A DNA stretch of 64,000 bases. It comes from Gigaspora margarita (taxonomy: Eukaryota > Glomeromycota > Glomeromycetes > Diversisporales > Gigasporaceae). Of this stretch, positions 37,159 through 48,699 are shown piece by piece (position 1 is the first letter of the stretch; each line of letters begins with the position of its first letter). The translations under genes and the position numbers were made by a program. The DNA is taken from contig WTPW01000071.1 in NCBI GenBank assembly GCA_009809945.1, positions 365,508 through 429,507 on the forward strand, given 5' to 3'. The notes under the pieces were generated by a model. It worked only from the letters and a program-made list of their open reading frames with translations, did no database searches and was not told the origin of the DNA.

Positions 37159-37882
37159 TGAGACACCTTCTGCAATAACCTTAAAGAACATTCTTATGAA
37201 TATTTAAAGCCAAGTTTTTAAAATATGAAATATTTTAGGGCATTGAATTAATAGATATATCTATTTAGCTAGTTCATTTGTGAAAAAATGGGCTTATTTA
37301 TATAGTTTATTCTTTTTAACTAACCCTTTTTATATAAAAAAAAATTTCAGATTTGCTGATCTATTTGGTATGAGCTAAAAATAAATCGATCTACTATCAA
37401 TCACACTTTTTTCTAGCAAGTTTGAAGAAATTATACACTATGCAAGGCTAAAAGAAAAAAGAAAATTTTAAATGATACTACATCTGAGCCCTCATACTCA
37501 TCTGGGTCTAACTCTGAATTGTCTAGCTCATAATTTAGTCTATGCAATTTACCTGAGCATTATATTGCTGAGCCAGGACACCATATCACATGGGAGCAGT
37601 AGTCATGTGAATTTTTATTTGAAATCTTATTGGAAGAAGTGTGACATTTATGTCACAGCTAAACTAATGAAATCTGGTAAAGTTTTGGAACAAAGTTATA
37701 GATTATGCCAATTAACTAAACCTTTTTTTAATTGCTAGAGTGGGACACTATGATACCAGAATACAATTCAAAAAATCTTTTTATATAAAAAATATTTGAG
37801 TTTATATAGTTCTCAAGAAATGTTTCAAGTTGGTATATGGCCTGCTATATATATATACCGTATTACTAGTCTACTTTATGCC

Positions 37883-37992
37883 CTGCCTTCTCGCGATTCT
37901 CGCATGAAGCCAGAAAGTAGATAATTCCTAGTTTGTTTGCAATATACTGGTTTACTATCTATCTATTTTCAAGCTTGCGAAAAAATGGGCTA
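37883..37992. repeat. Double-hairpin repeat, copy 3
   Basis: CTGCCTTC/GAAGCCAG (one change) with loop TCGCGATTCTCGCAT, then about 55 bp, then a TATTTTC...GAAAAAATG stem around AAGCTTGC. More diverged than copy 2. Confidence 0.6.
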
Positions 37993-38117
37993 TGTGAGAT
38001 ATACATGTATTTTGATATTTCTCTGGGAGCTTGGCCCTAATAGCTCTTTTTTTGGCCTCTTCATTAGATATACCGTCCTTGACTATATTTTTTTATACTT
38101 TATTACGCAAATGAAAA

Positions 38118-41100
38118 TATGGCAAAGAGGTAATTCCATCTGATAGAATTCAATGCTTAGTGTCTATAGAGTATAGGGCCTTTTTTTCTGATTTGACCAA
38201 AGATAATATATGATTCTTTGAACGGATACCTACATTTTTGGCATAGAATACTTCCTTATTAAAGAGACAGTCCCAATCTACTAGGGTCATAGGATCTGCT
38301 TCAGTTTGTATAGCCAAATTATTGGCTTCTTGCTCTGATAATAATGACCTATCTATCAGATTATCTAGCAAGGACCCTTCTAAAGCTGGCATGTAAGAAT
38401 TCGTAGCCATTTTATTTATGTCTTTTTTGCTAACCCTTTATGCTTAGACTTTGTAGACTTATCTGCTAAGACATAGTGGTATGACTTGGCCCGGATATGA
38501 TAAGATTCTGTAATCATGTTGCCTGGAGTCTCATCTTTGAAAAGCCCAATAGTCTTAGAATTATTAAGATCAAAAAGGTCTAGTTGCTCTGCCATGTTCT
38601 TATATATATCTTTAGTTTCAACTTGGAATATGAATAAGTCTGTGTTCATATATCTGAGCTGGGCTTTATTACTATATCTCTCTTTTATATACCCATACTA
38701 GAAGCAATATATCAAAAGCTTGCTAAGACCCAGAACTGATACTCCGACAATAATGGGCTTGTTGAGAGTTATAGTGGCCTTTCCCATATGTAAACCTACA
38801 AGTGTATTTCCTAGCTGTCTGGCATATTTAAAAGAGGGTTTACAAAACTGTTTAATAAATTTCTTTTCATCTTGCTTATTATTCATAGCTATGAGCTTGA
38901 CGTCTTGGTATTTGCAAACATTTTTCATAGTTTTGCTATATACTAAGTTATTTATAAGCTTAAAGAAATCTTTTTCAAAAGTATTCTTAGCGCCTTGTTG
39001 CTTTTCTGTATTAAAGGCTATATAAGGGGCAAGCTAGTTAGTTTGGTTAAATGATAGGATTTCTGTAACCTCATCAACTATCATACCCAATTTTACGTAA
39101 TATTGGAGTTCTTGGTAATGGATAACATAATCCTTTCATGGGCCAAGGTGTGGAACTAATTTTTTTGTTACCAAAAATCATCTACCATCCAAGTTATCTA
39201 CAAGCTCTGTGGTATAGGAGCACAACAAATTTTTACCTACGGCCATATTCTCTACTACCAGAGGTAAATCACTCAAATAGTCATGAGTTTTTAAAGGAAA
39301 GAGTGCCTTAATAGTTAGATAATATCCTTTTTTGGTATTTGATTTGGTATTAAGAATCTTATTAAGATATTTCTTTTGTATTTCAGGATTCTTAAGCAAA
39401 TATTCCTAACTTGCCTCCTATTGATAATTTTCTATAGACAAATACTGGCTTATAGCCCAGTTATAAAGATTATTTGCATCGACATATGAAATCCATGATG
39501 TGGGCTTAGATGGGTTAAATGCTTCCATCTTAGGATTATTTGCTTTGAAATAGCGCTTACAGGCTATAGCTATTCCTTCACATTTAGCCTTTTCTATGAA
39601 ATCATTCATAGCCATATCTGTAAAGAGCTCAATTTTGACTCCTGTCATTTTAAGCATAGCATCTCATGCTAAAGTTGGTGCAGAGATATAATGACTAGGA
39701 TCGAGCACATAATATTGCATACATGTCTTTCTAAATTGGGTCCAAATATTTGCCAGGCTAAGTACGTTAGTCTTAAGATAGAAATCATGATACTCACCTA
39801 GATTTTGGTATCTGAATTCCTTCCATACTTTTTGGGCATGCTCATAATTTTTTTGGCTAATTTTGCCATGAAGACATGTACTAAATACATAATTGCCAGA
39901 AACTCAGTCTCTAAAAATCTAACTTGTGAATTGATATATTCATAGAGATAAACTTCTTTGCGACATACTAGAGAAATTTGATTTAAAGAATAGTCTTTAA
40001 AATGCTGGCTTGTGATAGAGTGGTTGGTACCCAAATTTTTTGTAAGATTTGTTAGGCTATTATTCATGAATTGCATGCTATCTATATATTTGAGCTAACC
40101 TACCTTTATAGATTTATAACGCTCAAATGTTTCAGCTATGACCCTGATTTGGTAAGCATTAACTGATTGCCCAACAAATTCCAAACCAAATGAGAGTCAT
40201 AGCCCCAGAAGTTAAGAAAGACAACTAGAATAGAAGTTTTTCATACTTCGATCTGAAGCTTAAGATTATAGGTATTGTGAGCCAGTTCACGAAACTTACC
40301 TGTAATATGGCAGTGGTCCCAGACCTTGCTGTCTATAGCAAGTTTTTCTTTACATATTCAACAGGTATTTGCTTCAGCAATTTTTTTTTATCTTTTTCTG
40401 TCACAATTCAGTCATGCTTAATAGCTAAAACTTTATTAATTTCAACCAACTCCTTATCAATTCTTTAAATGAATTCTTGTGTAGCATTTTCTCCTCTATA
40501 TAGGAAAGGCCCCTATACATCTCCAGTATCAATCTAGCGGACTAAATAGCAAAAGCTATTTGCTTTCTGTTTTATGAGTTTACGCATTTGTTCTCCATAT
40601 TCTTCATTACATTTTTTGTTGTCTGCCTCAAAGTCTGCTATAATTACACATAGGGCATTAATCATTCGGCTATAGTTCTTGAATGCTTCAAAGTCATTAA
40701 CCCCCTTAGTAGGTAAAGTGACTCTTTGGGTGGCCTCTCCTAAGCCGAAACAGTACTCTTGATAATGGGCTAGAGATTTTTCTGATGAAAAACTTTGAGT
40801 ACATTTTCTACAAATATATTTTTTATCATGATGAGTAGTATCTTTGAAAAAACTAACCCATTTATATTCTTAATCCAAAGAAAGTAGTTTTTTTGTCTGT
40901 ACTTATTATTTTCAGATTTAGTAATATCTGTAAGAGCCATGAGATTGATAATATGTTGTCTATTATAGTTTTTGCTAGCTATTACTACTTTGGAAGTGGC
41001 TGATTCTTCTTTCTATTCCCAGACATTGATAGAGATATCTGGGTTCATCTCCTCAATCTTATTAAATATACATGAACAGATTGAAATAGGCATTGGGATG

Positions 41101-42050
41101 TTATTAAGCTTAATGATATCTAAGTATTTTTGAAGACTTTTTGCTCTATATATATGCCTTCCCAAGTGGTCTGTAATTCCATTCTTATCTGCAAAATAAC
41201 ATTCTAATGCACCTTTGAGACAATTATCAGTGGGCTTGCCCATAGCCAGATCTATAATATCAGAATTGTCTGGATTAATTGTGCACTTTGTATTGGCAAG
41301 CTTTTTAGGAGTAGGAATATAGGAACCTCCATTAGTTCGACAGTAGGTATAGGATTCAATAAATATATTTGATATTCTAAGAAGAATTTTACTAAACTCT
41401 TCTTTTAAGTGATTTTTAATTTGTATATCAATTTATTCTACAGATTGAATTAAATATAGGTCTATATCATTTTCTGAAAGAAAAATATGTTGTTTTTCTC
41501 TATTATATAAATGGGTCTGACTAAGTTCATAATTTGCTTTGTCCATAGCATCACCTTCTCCTTTATATTTATATTTTGCATATGTGCTTTCTATAACTAA
41601 TGATGTTTTTATTTGATCCTTTTTGTAGAGCTTTTCTTTGAGAATATTAGTAATTGCTTTGCATATTGAGGCCATGAGTTGGGGCATATATGGGGTATCA
41701 GCATATGCTATTTGATTGTTTTGCTGTTTATTAAAAGCATATGCTGGATTATTGCCTGCTGGAATCTTTCCTTTCTATATGGACATATTTTTGAGATTTT
41801 TATGTTGTCTGGCTGGGTCATAACTTTTTTCTACAAATACTATATCATTCTCTTGAACTTTATTCTGCTCAGAGGATATTTTTTCTCTATAGGCTTGGAT
41901 CACTGGGCCTGGGCTGGCTTCTTGGAAAATTGGTATTGGTGACTTATTTCTTTTTGTTATTTCTCGCTTTCAATCTCTTCCTTGAATATGGGCAACAGAA
42001 AGAGAAATGTTTTGGTCTTTGACTTGGGAAATTGTAATCTAAGGAATTAC
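38118..42050 (-). pseudogene. Protein-primed family B DNA polymerase, broken
   Basis: Reading 5' to 3' on the minus strand, fragments line up in the order of DNA_pol_B_2 proteins. An N-terminal region lies at about 42050-41010. A degraded exonuclease-side stretch lies at 41000-39800, including DSMQFMNNSLTNLTKNLG. Motif A region SYVDANNLYNWAISQYL is at about 39430-39490. Motif B region KPIIVGVSVLGLSK is near 38730-38770. Motif C region NTDLFIFQVET lies near 38630-38650, where YTDTDS-like is expected. The C-terminus has RSKNHILSLVKSEKKAL near 38170-38220. At least ten stops or frameshifts break it, and motif C has lost the usual Asp-x-Asp. Such polymerases replicate Mavericks from a terminal protein primer. 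Confidence 0.82.
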
Positions 42051-42234
42051 TTTTGGTTGACATTTATATTGCCTTTTATTATGGCACGAAGTTTCCATAA
42101 TTTGGAAAAGTTTTTGGCACATCTTGTACATGGATGTTCGACAATATTTGTTATATAATACTTATAAAAATCTTTTCTTTAATTATAATACCCTTAAGTA
42201 CTATATAATACTTATAAAATATTTTTGTTTAAAT

Positions 42235-43095
42235 AGAAATTTTGGTATCCTGATATCATTTTTTTGTTCCAATTCTGGTATCAAGAACTGAAATTTTAGT
42301 AAATATATCTGAAATTTTGGTACCAGGATCCGAAAAATAGCTATCTATATCTGAAATTTTGGTACCCAGATATCAAAATTTTTGGTATCAAGATCCAAAA
42401 TATCTGAAATTTTGGTACCTGGGTATCATAATTTTGGTACCCAGCATACGCTGGGTACCAAAATTTGTCCTTTACTAAATAGAGTTAAATCACTTTTTGA
42501 ATTAATTCTAAAATAACTTAGAAAATAGTATGCATTTTAGTCTTGAATGGGCTCACAGAGAGCACACTTGGAAACTTCAGTCCTTGGTGCTCTCAGCTCG
42601 TTTTAAAGGCAAGCAAAATAGCATAATTTTTTTGTTATCTTGTTTGGGATTAAAAATATAGCTAGAGTATTAACAAAGACTACCGTATCCTATTATGAAT
42701 AAGCACCCCCTTTTTTGAAATTTCAAACTCAACGTTCTTGATAACTATCTAATCAAACTTAATAAAAATTTTTTTATTTAAATTTTATAGATCTATAAAA
42801 TTTAAATAAAAAAATTTTTATTAAGTTTGATAAGATAGTTATCAAGAACGTTGAGTTTGAAATTTCAAAAAAGGGGGTGCTTATTCATGATAGAATACGG
42901 TATGTAATCCTTAATGTTGAAAACCCAAATTTAGGAGTAAGAAGAGTAAGTTAATAGGATCTGGCTCTAGCGTAATTTAGAGCTTGAATTCGATATAATA
43001 TTAAATATATCTAGAAGAGCTTGAAAATGGGTAAGGAACCAATTCTGGATACATTTATGGAATTCTGACCCCAGAACTCCCCTTTTCGCCCTACT
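42235..43095 (-). repeat. Right TIR of the Maverick-like element
   Basis: Inverted copy of 29737-30375, including the 36-bp palindrome at 42430-42465 and the GGTACC-type iterated units. Interrupted by a 218-bp MITE at 42683-42900. Ends ...CCCTACT, followed by CCTTT. Confidence 0.9.
42683..42900. mobile_element. Near-perfect palindromic MITE, 218 bp
   Basis: The two halves, beginning CCGTATCCTATTATGAATAA, are inverted copies over about 108 bp with few differences, meeting at an ATAGATCTAT centre. TA flanks both ends (42681-42682, 42901-42902). The undisturbed left TIR shows AAAGACTAAATAATCC at the matching site, proving insertion at a TA and a 2-bp duplication as for Tc1/mariner. Confidence 0.9.
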
Positions 43096-43100
43096 CCTTT

Positions 43101-44332
43101 CCTATTAATATCAGAATGAAATTGTCATTGAAAAAAATAAACAAGAGGCATCCACTTATCTTCAAGAATCTACAAAGATGGGTTGTGTTAATAAAATAAT
43201 AGTCTCAACTATTTTTATCAAAATGAGATTAACAATAGGAAAGGGTATGGTGAAGGTGGCATGAAAACAATGGTATTCGATCGAGGAAAGTCAGCAAAAA
43301 TGGGTTATGCTAAAGGAAAAATTTTCTTGGTTACTATTACAATGAAGGAACTGGATCAAAAAATATAAACTTAAGGCATTCACCAGTTATCAAAAGCCCG
43401 TAGAAATGATTCAAAGAAGTACAATATGTTACCTTAAAGTTGTTACCACAATGGTATTGATACAATCTAAGATAAAAATAATGCAGAATTTTCCTACCCA
43501 ATTATGGATAATGGTAATGGAAACAAAAACTCTGGGCATGGTTGTGGAAACAAGATAAGGATTAAAAAGGATGAACATCATGTGCGCCATGAAGGAAAAT
43601 ATGATACTCAAAGTCGCACCAAGGATCCGTTGGATAATAAGATGAAGCGGATAGTCTTGCCAATAACTATACAATTCTGGAGGCTGCTTGTGATATGTGG
43701 AAGGCGAAGGTGGAAACATTTAAGACCCGAAGAAATGCAGTTGAATGTGAAAAAAATTTATTGCATTGAAAGAATAAAATTAGTAAAGATCTCGACAAGG
43801 CATATAAATCCTGGATAGCAAAGGTCAAAAATATTCAAAATACCATACTAATGGAAAGGTGAAAAGAACCTGAGGTCGTGGAAGCGCTGCATCGTAGAGT
43901 AAACGAAATTCCAAGCAAGAATGTAGAACCCAGATCGAATTGTGAGGAGGGTCAAAAGCTTGAAGCAGAAAGAAAGCAAAAGAAGCCACAGTAGAAAAGA
44001 GGATTAATAAATGTAAAATGGCAAATTTGAGATATAAGAAAAAAGGAAGAAAATACATACCTGAGAAGCCAAATTAATCATGTGATTTACAGATTTCGAA
44101 TTCGAAGGATCACTAGTAAGGATATTGGTAGACAACTACCTTTTATCCACAACAACTTGGTTGATCGTGGAAAACGGATGGATGCGAAAATGTATAAGCG
44201 AAAAAAAAAAATCATGTGGGTCATATACTGGAAAAAAAAAAAAAATTTCCGAAGTTGCCTTGGCAAACAAATACACACAACAGAAGGGAAATGTTGGATT
44301 CGCCGGAGCTCATCTTTCTGAGGGAGGGATGA
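43101..44332 (+). pseudogene. 3' end of a decayed LTR retrotransposon
   Basis: Short open stretches on the plus strand (about 43504-43818 and 44082-44321) are rich in Lys and Arg but lack a recognisable domain. The purine run GAGGGAGGGA at 44320-44329, just before TGTTATGC at 44333, is a good polypurine tract next to a 3' LTR. The 5' part of this element is missing; the Maverick-like element abuts it. Coding identity is not established. Confidence 0.45.
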
Positions 44333-44916
44333 TGTTATGCTCAATTTTTTATTTTTAGTTAGTATTGTTATTTTTCGTTATATATTTCTTATTTGGTGGC
44401 ACTGTTAGTTGATGGAATCCCCAATCGACTGATTGAATCTCCAATCGACTGATTGAATCCCCGGTCGACTGATTGAGCCCCCAAACGACTGATTAAATTC
44501 CCAAACGAAGGATTAAAGCCACCGTACGAATTAAAATATATATAAGGGTTTAGTTTCAGCTTATGAAGGAGGAGACAGTAGTGAACTGTAGTTAACGATT
44601 GTAGATAGTGTTTAGTATTATTGTATTAATTCTATGTATTGATTTATATTAATAAAGAGAAACTCTATAACCCGTAACTATGTGTGTTAGTTTATCGTTT
44701 TAACCCATCTAACCTTAATTAGTGATGCCTGACGCAACTCACGTGACCTGACGCAACATATAGTTGCGTCATTTCGTCAAGTGACGAAACATATAGTTGC
44801 GTCGCGTCATCTATGGCAAAAATAGCTGCGTCAGGCATCTATAACCTTAATTAATTTTGTTCACGATCGAACTAAACCGGCACAATTTCTTCAAGCTCTC
44901 CCAACCGATCGTAACA
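44333..44916 (+). mobile_element. LTR (3') of a retrotransposon, with nested MITE
   Basis: Starts TGTTATGC right after a polypurine tract and ends ...CGTAACA. It contains five to six tandem units of a GACTGATTGAATCCCCAATC type, a TATATATAAGGG promoter-like box near 44532 and AATAAAG near 44651. The LTR at 56288-56903 has the same order of parts, including tandem ...GGATTGAAACCCC... units and a matching CTCTCCC..CCGAYCG..AACA end, so the two are diverged members of one family. A 120-bp MITE at 44722-44841 interrupts it. Confidence 0.7.
44722..44841. mobile_element. MITE, 120 bp, with GATGCCTGACGCA ends
   Basis: The ends GATGCCTGACGCAACT and inverted GATGCCTGACGCAGCT are flanked by the 12-bp direct repeat TAACCTTAATTA (44710-44721, 44842-44853). 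The interior holds further palindromes, including ACGCAAC...GTTGCGT and TTTCGTCA...TGACGAAA. It lies inside the LTR at 44333-44916. The superfamily is unclear because 12 bp is longer than common TSDs; part of the match may be chance. Confidence 0.8.
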
Positions 44917-46823
44917 ACGGACCAGGCGGGCCGACTAAGATATGTTTTTAAATCCATCCATTTCGCAACCTTTTACCTTTTATCCGCTTTAAGCTTACTA
45001 GAAACCACCAATAGTCAGTAAATCGACCTTCAATAAACTAATACAAATTAATCTTTCTTAGTTCAATACCGAATAAAAGCTTTTTCTGATTGGCTAATTG
45101 TTTTTACTTTTCGGCCGCTAAATAATTTTTAGGGATTTGATTCCGCAGTGGACTTAACTGCTGATAACTACCAAATGGTAAGTCACTGAGATAATTGAGG
45201 TAAGTTGCCAGAACTTTTAGGCGAGTTGTCGAATTAGGTTGAAATTAATCATAGATTCAGCCATTAGTATCGGAAAATTTCGGGATGACAGACAGTCAAC
45301 CAACATAAACACGAGCATGGCAAGCATGGTTGTCGAGAATTTTTTGAGGCATGGTAATTTGTTCAGTAAAATTACCGAAATTACCGTTAGGAGATCATAT
45401 TATAGGAGTGTTTGGTAATTTTGAATTGATTAACAATTTTTTAATAATATGGTCGACCCGGTCGACTGGCCTGAATAATTTAGTCAGCTGGGCCAGCCCA
45501 AACCTTTGTGATCAGCCCGTATCACTATAAAAATTCGTACTATAACTAAAATTCCACGCTTAAAACATTTATTTAAAGGTCATTTTCCTAGTGATTTGCA
45601 TTTGTATTTTTATGTTTGTTTTGCTACATAAGATCTTGTAATTGTTTTGGTTTCGATGTACAAATTTTGAGATCAAAAGTAACCTTCACGCAAGAATTGG
45701 CTTGACATAAGGGTACACTCACAGATTTCATCAATCGTCATAGGTTTGGTCAATAATAATGGACCTCATCTATCGTTATAAGTTTCATCAAACGTCAGTT
45801 CGTCATTTTGAAACTAACTTGATGAAAAGTTTCGTCATTCATCAGGCATCATTAGTTACAGGTAAAAGGAGGCAGCTCCAGCACACACGCCAGAGCAGTC
45901 AAATTCATTACAAGAAGCAAGCCATATTTGCAACAATTCCTGACATAATTACCAGAACTGCACGTGTGGCATTTTTATCGCCCAATTTATATTGTTCTTA
46001 GCCTCACCTCTTTACTAGTCCTACATTTTTTTTTATAACCATAACCATCAGAAATTTTATTTTTTTTAATCGGTTGTTTAGTCTCGTTTCACTTAAAATT
46101 TTTTACATTATACTTCTCGGCCCGCTTCGCTTGGCTTGTCATGCAGAATCAAGCAAAGTCATATGGATATCATTAGATTTGGAAGTGATTATCAAATCCT
46201 TTTGTTCGATCTTTCATTATAATTTTTGAAGATCAATTCATTTGTCCGGTAAAAAAAAAAAAAAATTCCGACAAAAATAAAAAAAAAAAGATAAACAAGG
46301 AGTATATTCAAAAATTTAGGTAAAAGACTAAATAAAAGGGCTAAAAAGAACTTTTTATCGCCTATTACGGCCAAAAGTTTGTATTTAAGCGCATAGCAAT
46401 ATCGCAATGAAAAAGCCATGGCAATAGCAATTGCAATTATAATTGCATTTTATTATTGCAATATCTAAAATATCTTTATAGAAAAGGCCGAAAGAAAATT
46501 TCCTTTCCTGAAATTGCAAAAAAAATTTTTTGATCGTAGGTCTTTGCACGAAGATAACACGAGCAAACGAAAAATTGGCGTTCTAACCTATATTCAGAAA
46601 AGTTAATACAACCCAGTCACACATCAAATATTCATTACAACGCATATCCGTATATACAGTAGCAAAAGTTGACTGAGCAAAATTAAATATCTCTAATTCT
46701 AGAGAATTTCTAATCTAAGTCTACAGGAAAAAGAATATTCTTGCTTAACATTGTAGTTAAATAATTAAATAATTCGTTTTATTATTTAAGTAAGAATAAC
46801 TAAACTTGTTTAAATGACAAAAA
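44917..46823. other. Intergenic DNA
   Basis: No gene is supported. Seen here: a palindrome GTCGACCCGGTCGAC at 45452-45466; repeated TTTCATCAA..CGTCA words at 45725-45850 ending in CATCAGGCATCA, which resembles the end of the 44722 MITE family; poly-A/T stretches near 46250-46290; and an ATTGCAAT-rich patch near 46415-46465. Confidence 0.45.
46819..46823 (-). terminator. Pol III T-run after 5S rRNA
   Basis: Five consecutive T on the minus strand directly after the last 5S base. Confidence 0.8.
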
Positions 46824-46940
46824 GTTACAGCACCCAGTATTCCCATGTTGTCCCCAACCATAGTACTGACTGGGCCATCAGTGGCTTATCTTCGGAGATC
46901 GGACGGGTTCCGGAGCTTTTCACTGTGTGTGGCCGTAACT
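46824..46940 (-). rRNA. 5S ribosomal RNA
   Basis: On the minus strand, 117 nt begin AGTTACGGCCACACAC and end GGGTGCTGTAACT. The core has CCGTCCGATCTCCGAAG, the AGTACTATGGTTGGGGAC region (normally AGTACTTGGATGGGTGAC) and GGGAATACTGGGTGCTGT. The first and last eight bases (AGTTACGG/CTGTAACT) pair into helix I, so the ends are well defined and the fold is kept. Five T residues follow at once, a Pol III terminator. The gene stands alone, with no other rRNA in the window, as expected for 5S dispersed outside the large rDNA. Confidence 0.93.
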
Positions 46941-48695
46941 AGGAGAGAAAAAATTTTATGTATATTAATAAATTTATATAAAAATTACGTAAGTAATGTA
47001 TACGCCTAAAATGTTTTCGAGATTTAACATTTATATAACGATTCAGAATAAATTGATTGAGTCGCCCATTATTATAGAAAATTTGGACTCAACAATTTGA
47101 AAAACAACCTAAATTAGGAATTTAATACCAGTACGATCACATGGAATGTGCAACATGAAATGTAGAGGGATGGTATCGTTCAACTTTTTTGATGTCCACT
47201 ATGCTGATTTTTGCAAAATCCATAATAAAGTTATACCATAACTCATTATAGTTATTACATATTGTATTACAGAGATAATTACGACAAGTTATGGAAGTTT
47301 CAACTGCACTTCTAGCCTGAAGTCTAAGATTTGCTTAACATAGAATTTTTTTTTTACAAAATTTAATAACTCTTACTGTACATGAATTTTTATTTTAATA
47401 AATTAATTTTAATTCTTTAAATCTGTTTTGATAAAGTAATAAGTGTATATGTTAAATCTTTCAAATATTTATTATAGGAGTGCCTCAAGGGGCAACTTGT
47501 CATTGTGATGTTAATTATATATCTTATTAGGCACAATTTATAACCAATTAGATAGGCTATGCCCAGTACAAATTATATTTAAAACCCCAATGACAGGTTT
47601 TCTCTTGATAAATCTCAATATTAATATGTATTTATGACTCTATATTAATTATAGTATAATTAATTATAAATGGTATACTTATTAAAAAATACTTTTATAT
47701 GCATATATATAAATTTATATTAAATATTGACTTTGTTTATTATAAAATTTGGCATTTTTTTTTACTCTTCAAAAACAAATTATCTCTTAAATATTGAAAT
47801 ATTCTGTAAACCTATTACCTTTCACTCAACAAATATTTTGTTCAGAACCACCTTTTTTTATTGGTTATCAAAAACTTTACAATAATTAGAATAAATATAA
47901 TATTGTTCACTGTTTCATACTTTTTGCTATAGCTATTCATTATTACAAACATATAGTATTACTATTATGATTTTTTTACATTAAATTTTTTAACAAATAA
48001 CTTTATAAGCTTAATAACAATTTTTAGCATATTATATTATTATATTAATAAATTGTATATTAATATATGAAATAATATGCAATATATTATTATATTAATA
48101 AATTGTATATTAATATATGAAATAATATGCAATAGAGATAATATAATAGCCAGATACCATATATAGCTAGATAAATTATCCTTCTAGATAGTAGACCTAC
48201 TATGTACTATACCTGGGTGCAGATCACAGGATCTTCTTTAATTAAATGTAGTTCTTTTTTAAAATCTAAATTGCATATTATAAGCACAAAGTATATGTGC
48301 ATTTTAAATTTTTACACTATATGATATAACTCTTAGCTGTATACTATGCCTGGGCCTATTATAGGGTTCTAAAATTGGTTGAATGTAACAGATCCAGCTT
48401 TTGTATCCAGCCATTTATGGTATTTGAAAATTTTTAAAGATTTTTGATAAATCAAAAAAGGTTGATAATATCTATTTAAGCAATATTTAGAGGTTTTATT
48501 TGATCTATTATGCAATTGAGCATTATACAATTATTAGCAAATATAGTAATAGTTACATTTGAGCAAATTTTATAATATATAATGAATAGTTAAATTATGT
48601 TATAATTGTTGTGCATTATTTTGATCTATATTAAATTGCATTTAGGTTGATATTTGATAGCATAATTAGACACTATTTGGACATTTCAACACTAT
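46941..48695. other. Very AT-rich intergenic DNA
   Basis: No gene. A 50-bp tandem duplication (48033-48132, core TATTAATAAATTGTATATTA) is the only clear structure. Confidence 0.5.
48033..48132. repeat. 50-bp tandem duplication
   Basis: Two almost identical 50-bp units, each with AATTGTATATTAATATATGA and AATAATATGCAA. Confidence 0.85.
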
Positions 48696-48699
48696 TTAA

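Larger units (their letters stand above)
36488..38117. other. Decayed spacer of the Maverick-like element
   Basis: No intact gene. Positions 36560-36720 are a degenerate GATATACTGGATATACC-type repeat. Positions 37440-37740 contain a plus-strand reading with many Ser (TSEPSYSSGSNSELSSS) followed by NLPEHYI, interrupted by stops, which may be a gene remnant. Two copies of the double-hairpin repeat lie here. Confidence 0.45.
29737..43095. mobile_element. Maverick/Polinton-like element with Gag and retropepsin genes, 13.36 kb
   Basis: TIRs of about 640 bp begin AGTAGGGCGAAAAGGGG. They are flanked by the 5-bp repeat CCTTT (29732-29736, 43096-43100), in keeping with integrase-made duplications. 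Inside, left to right: a Cys-rich small gene (minus), a helical ORF (plus), an integrase (minus), Gag-like coiled-coil/capsid (plus), retropepsin (plus), a small possible HTH gene (minus), a hairpin-rich spacer, and protein-primed family B DNA polymerase (minus). Polymerase plus retroviral-type integrase plus long TIRs is the Maverick/Polinton signature. Packaging ATPase, cysteine protease and jelly-roll capsid genes are not visible. All genes carry stops or frameshifts, yet the TIRs remain very similar. There is no LTR around the Gag/protease part and no reverse transcriptase. Confidence 0.85.

Noticed and set aside
43429..43719. Minus-strand hydrophobic ORF as a membrane protein
   Set aside because: It lies opposite the retrotransposon remnant and is best explained as a shadow frame.
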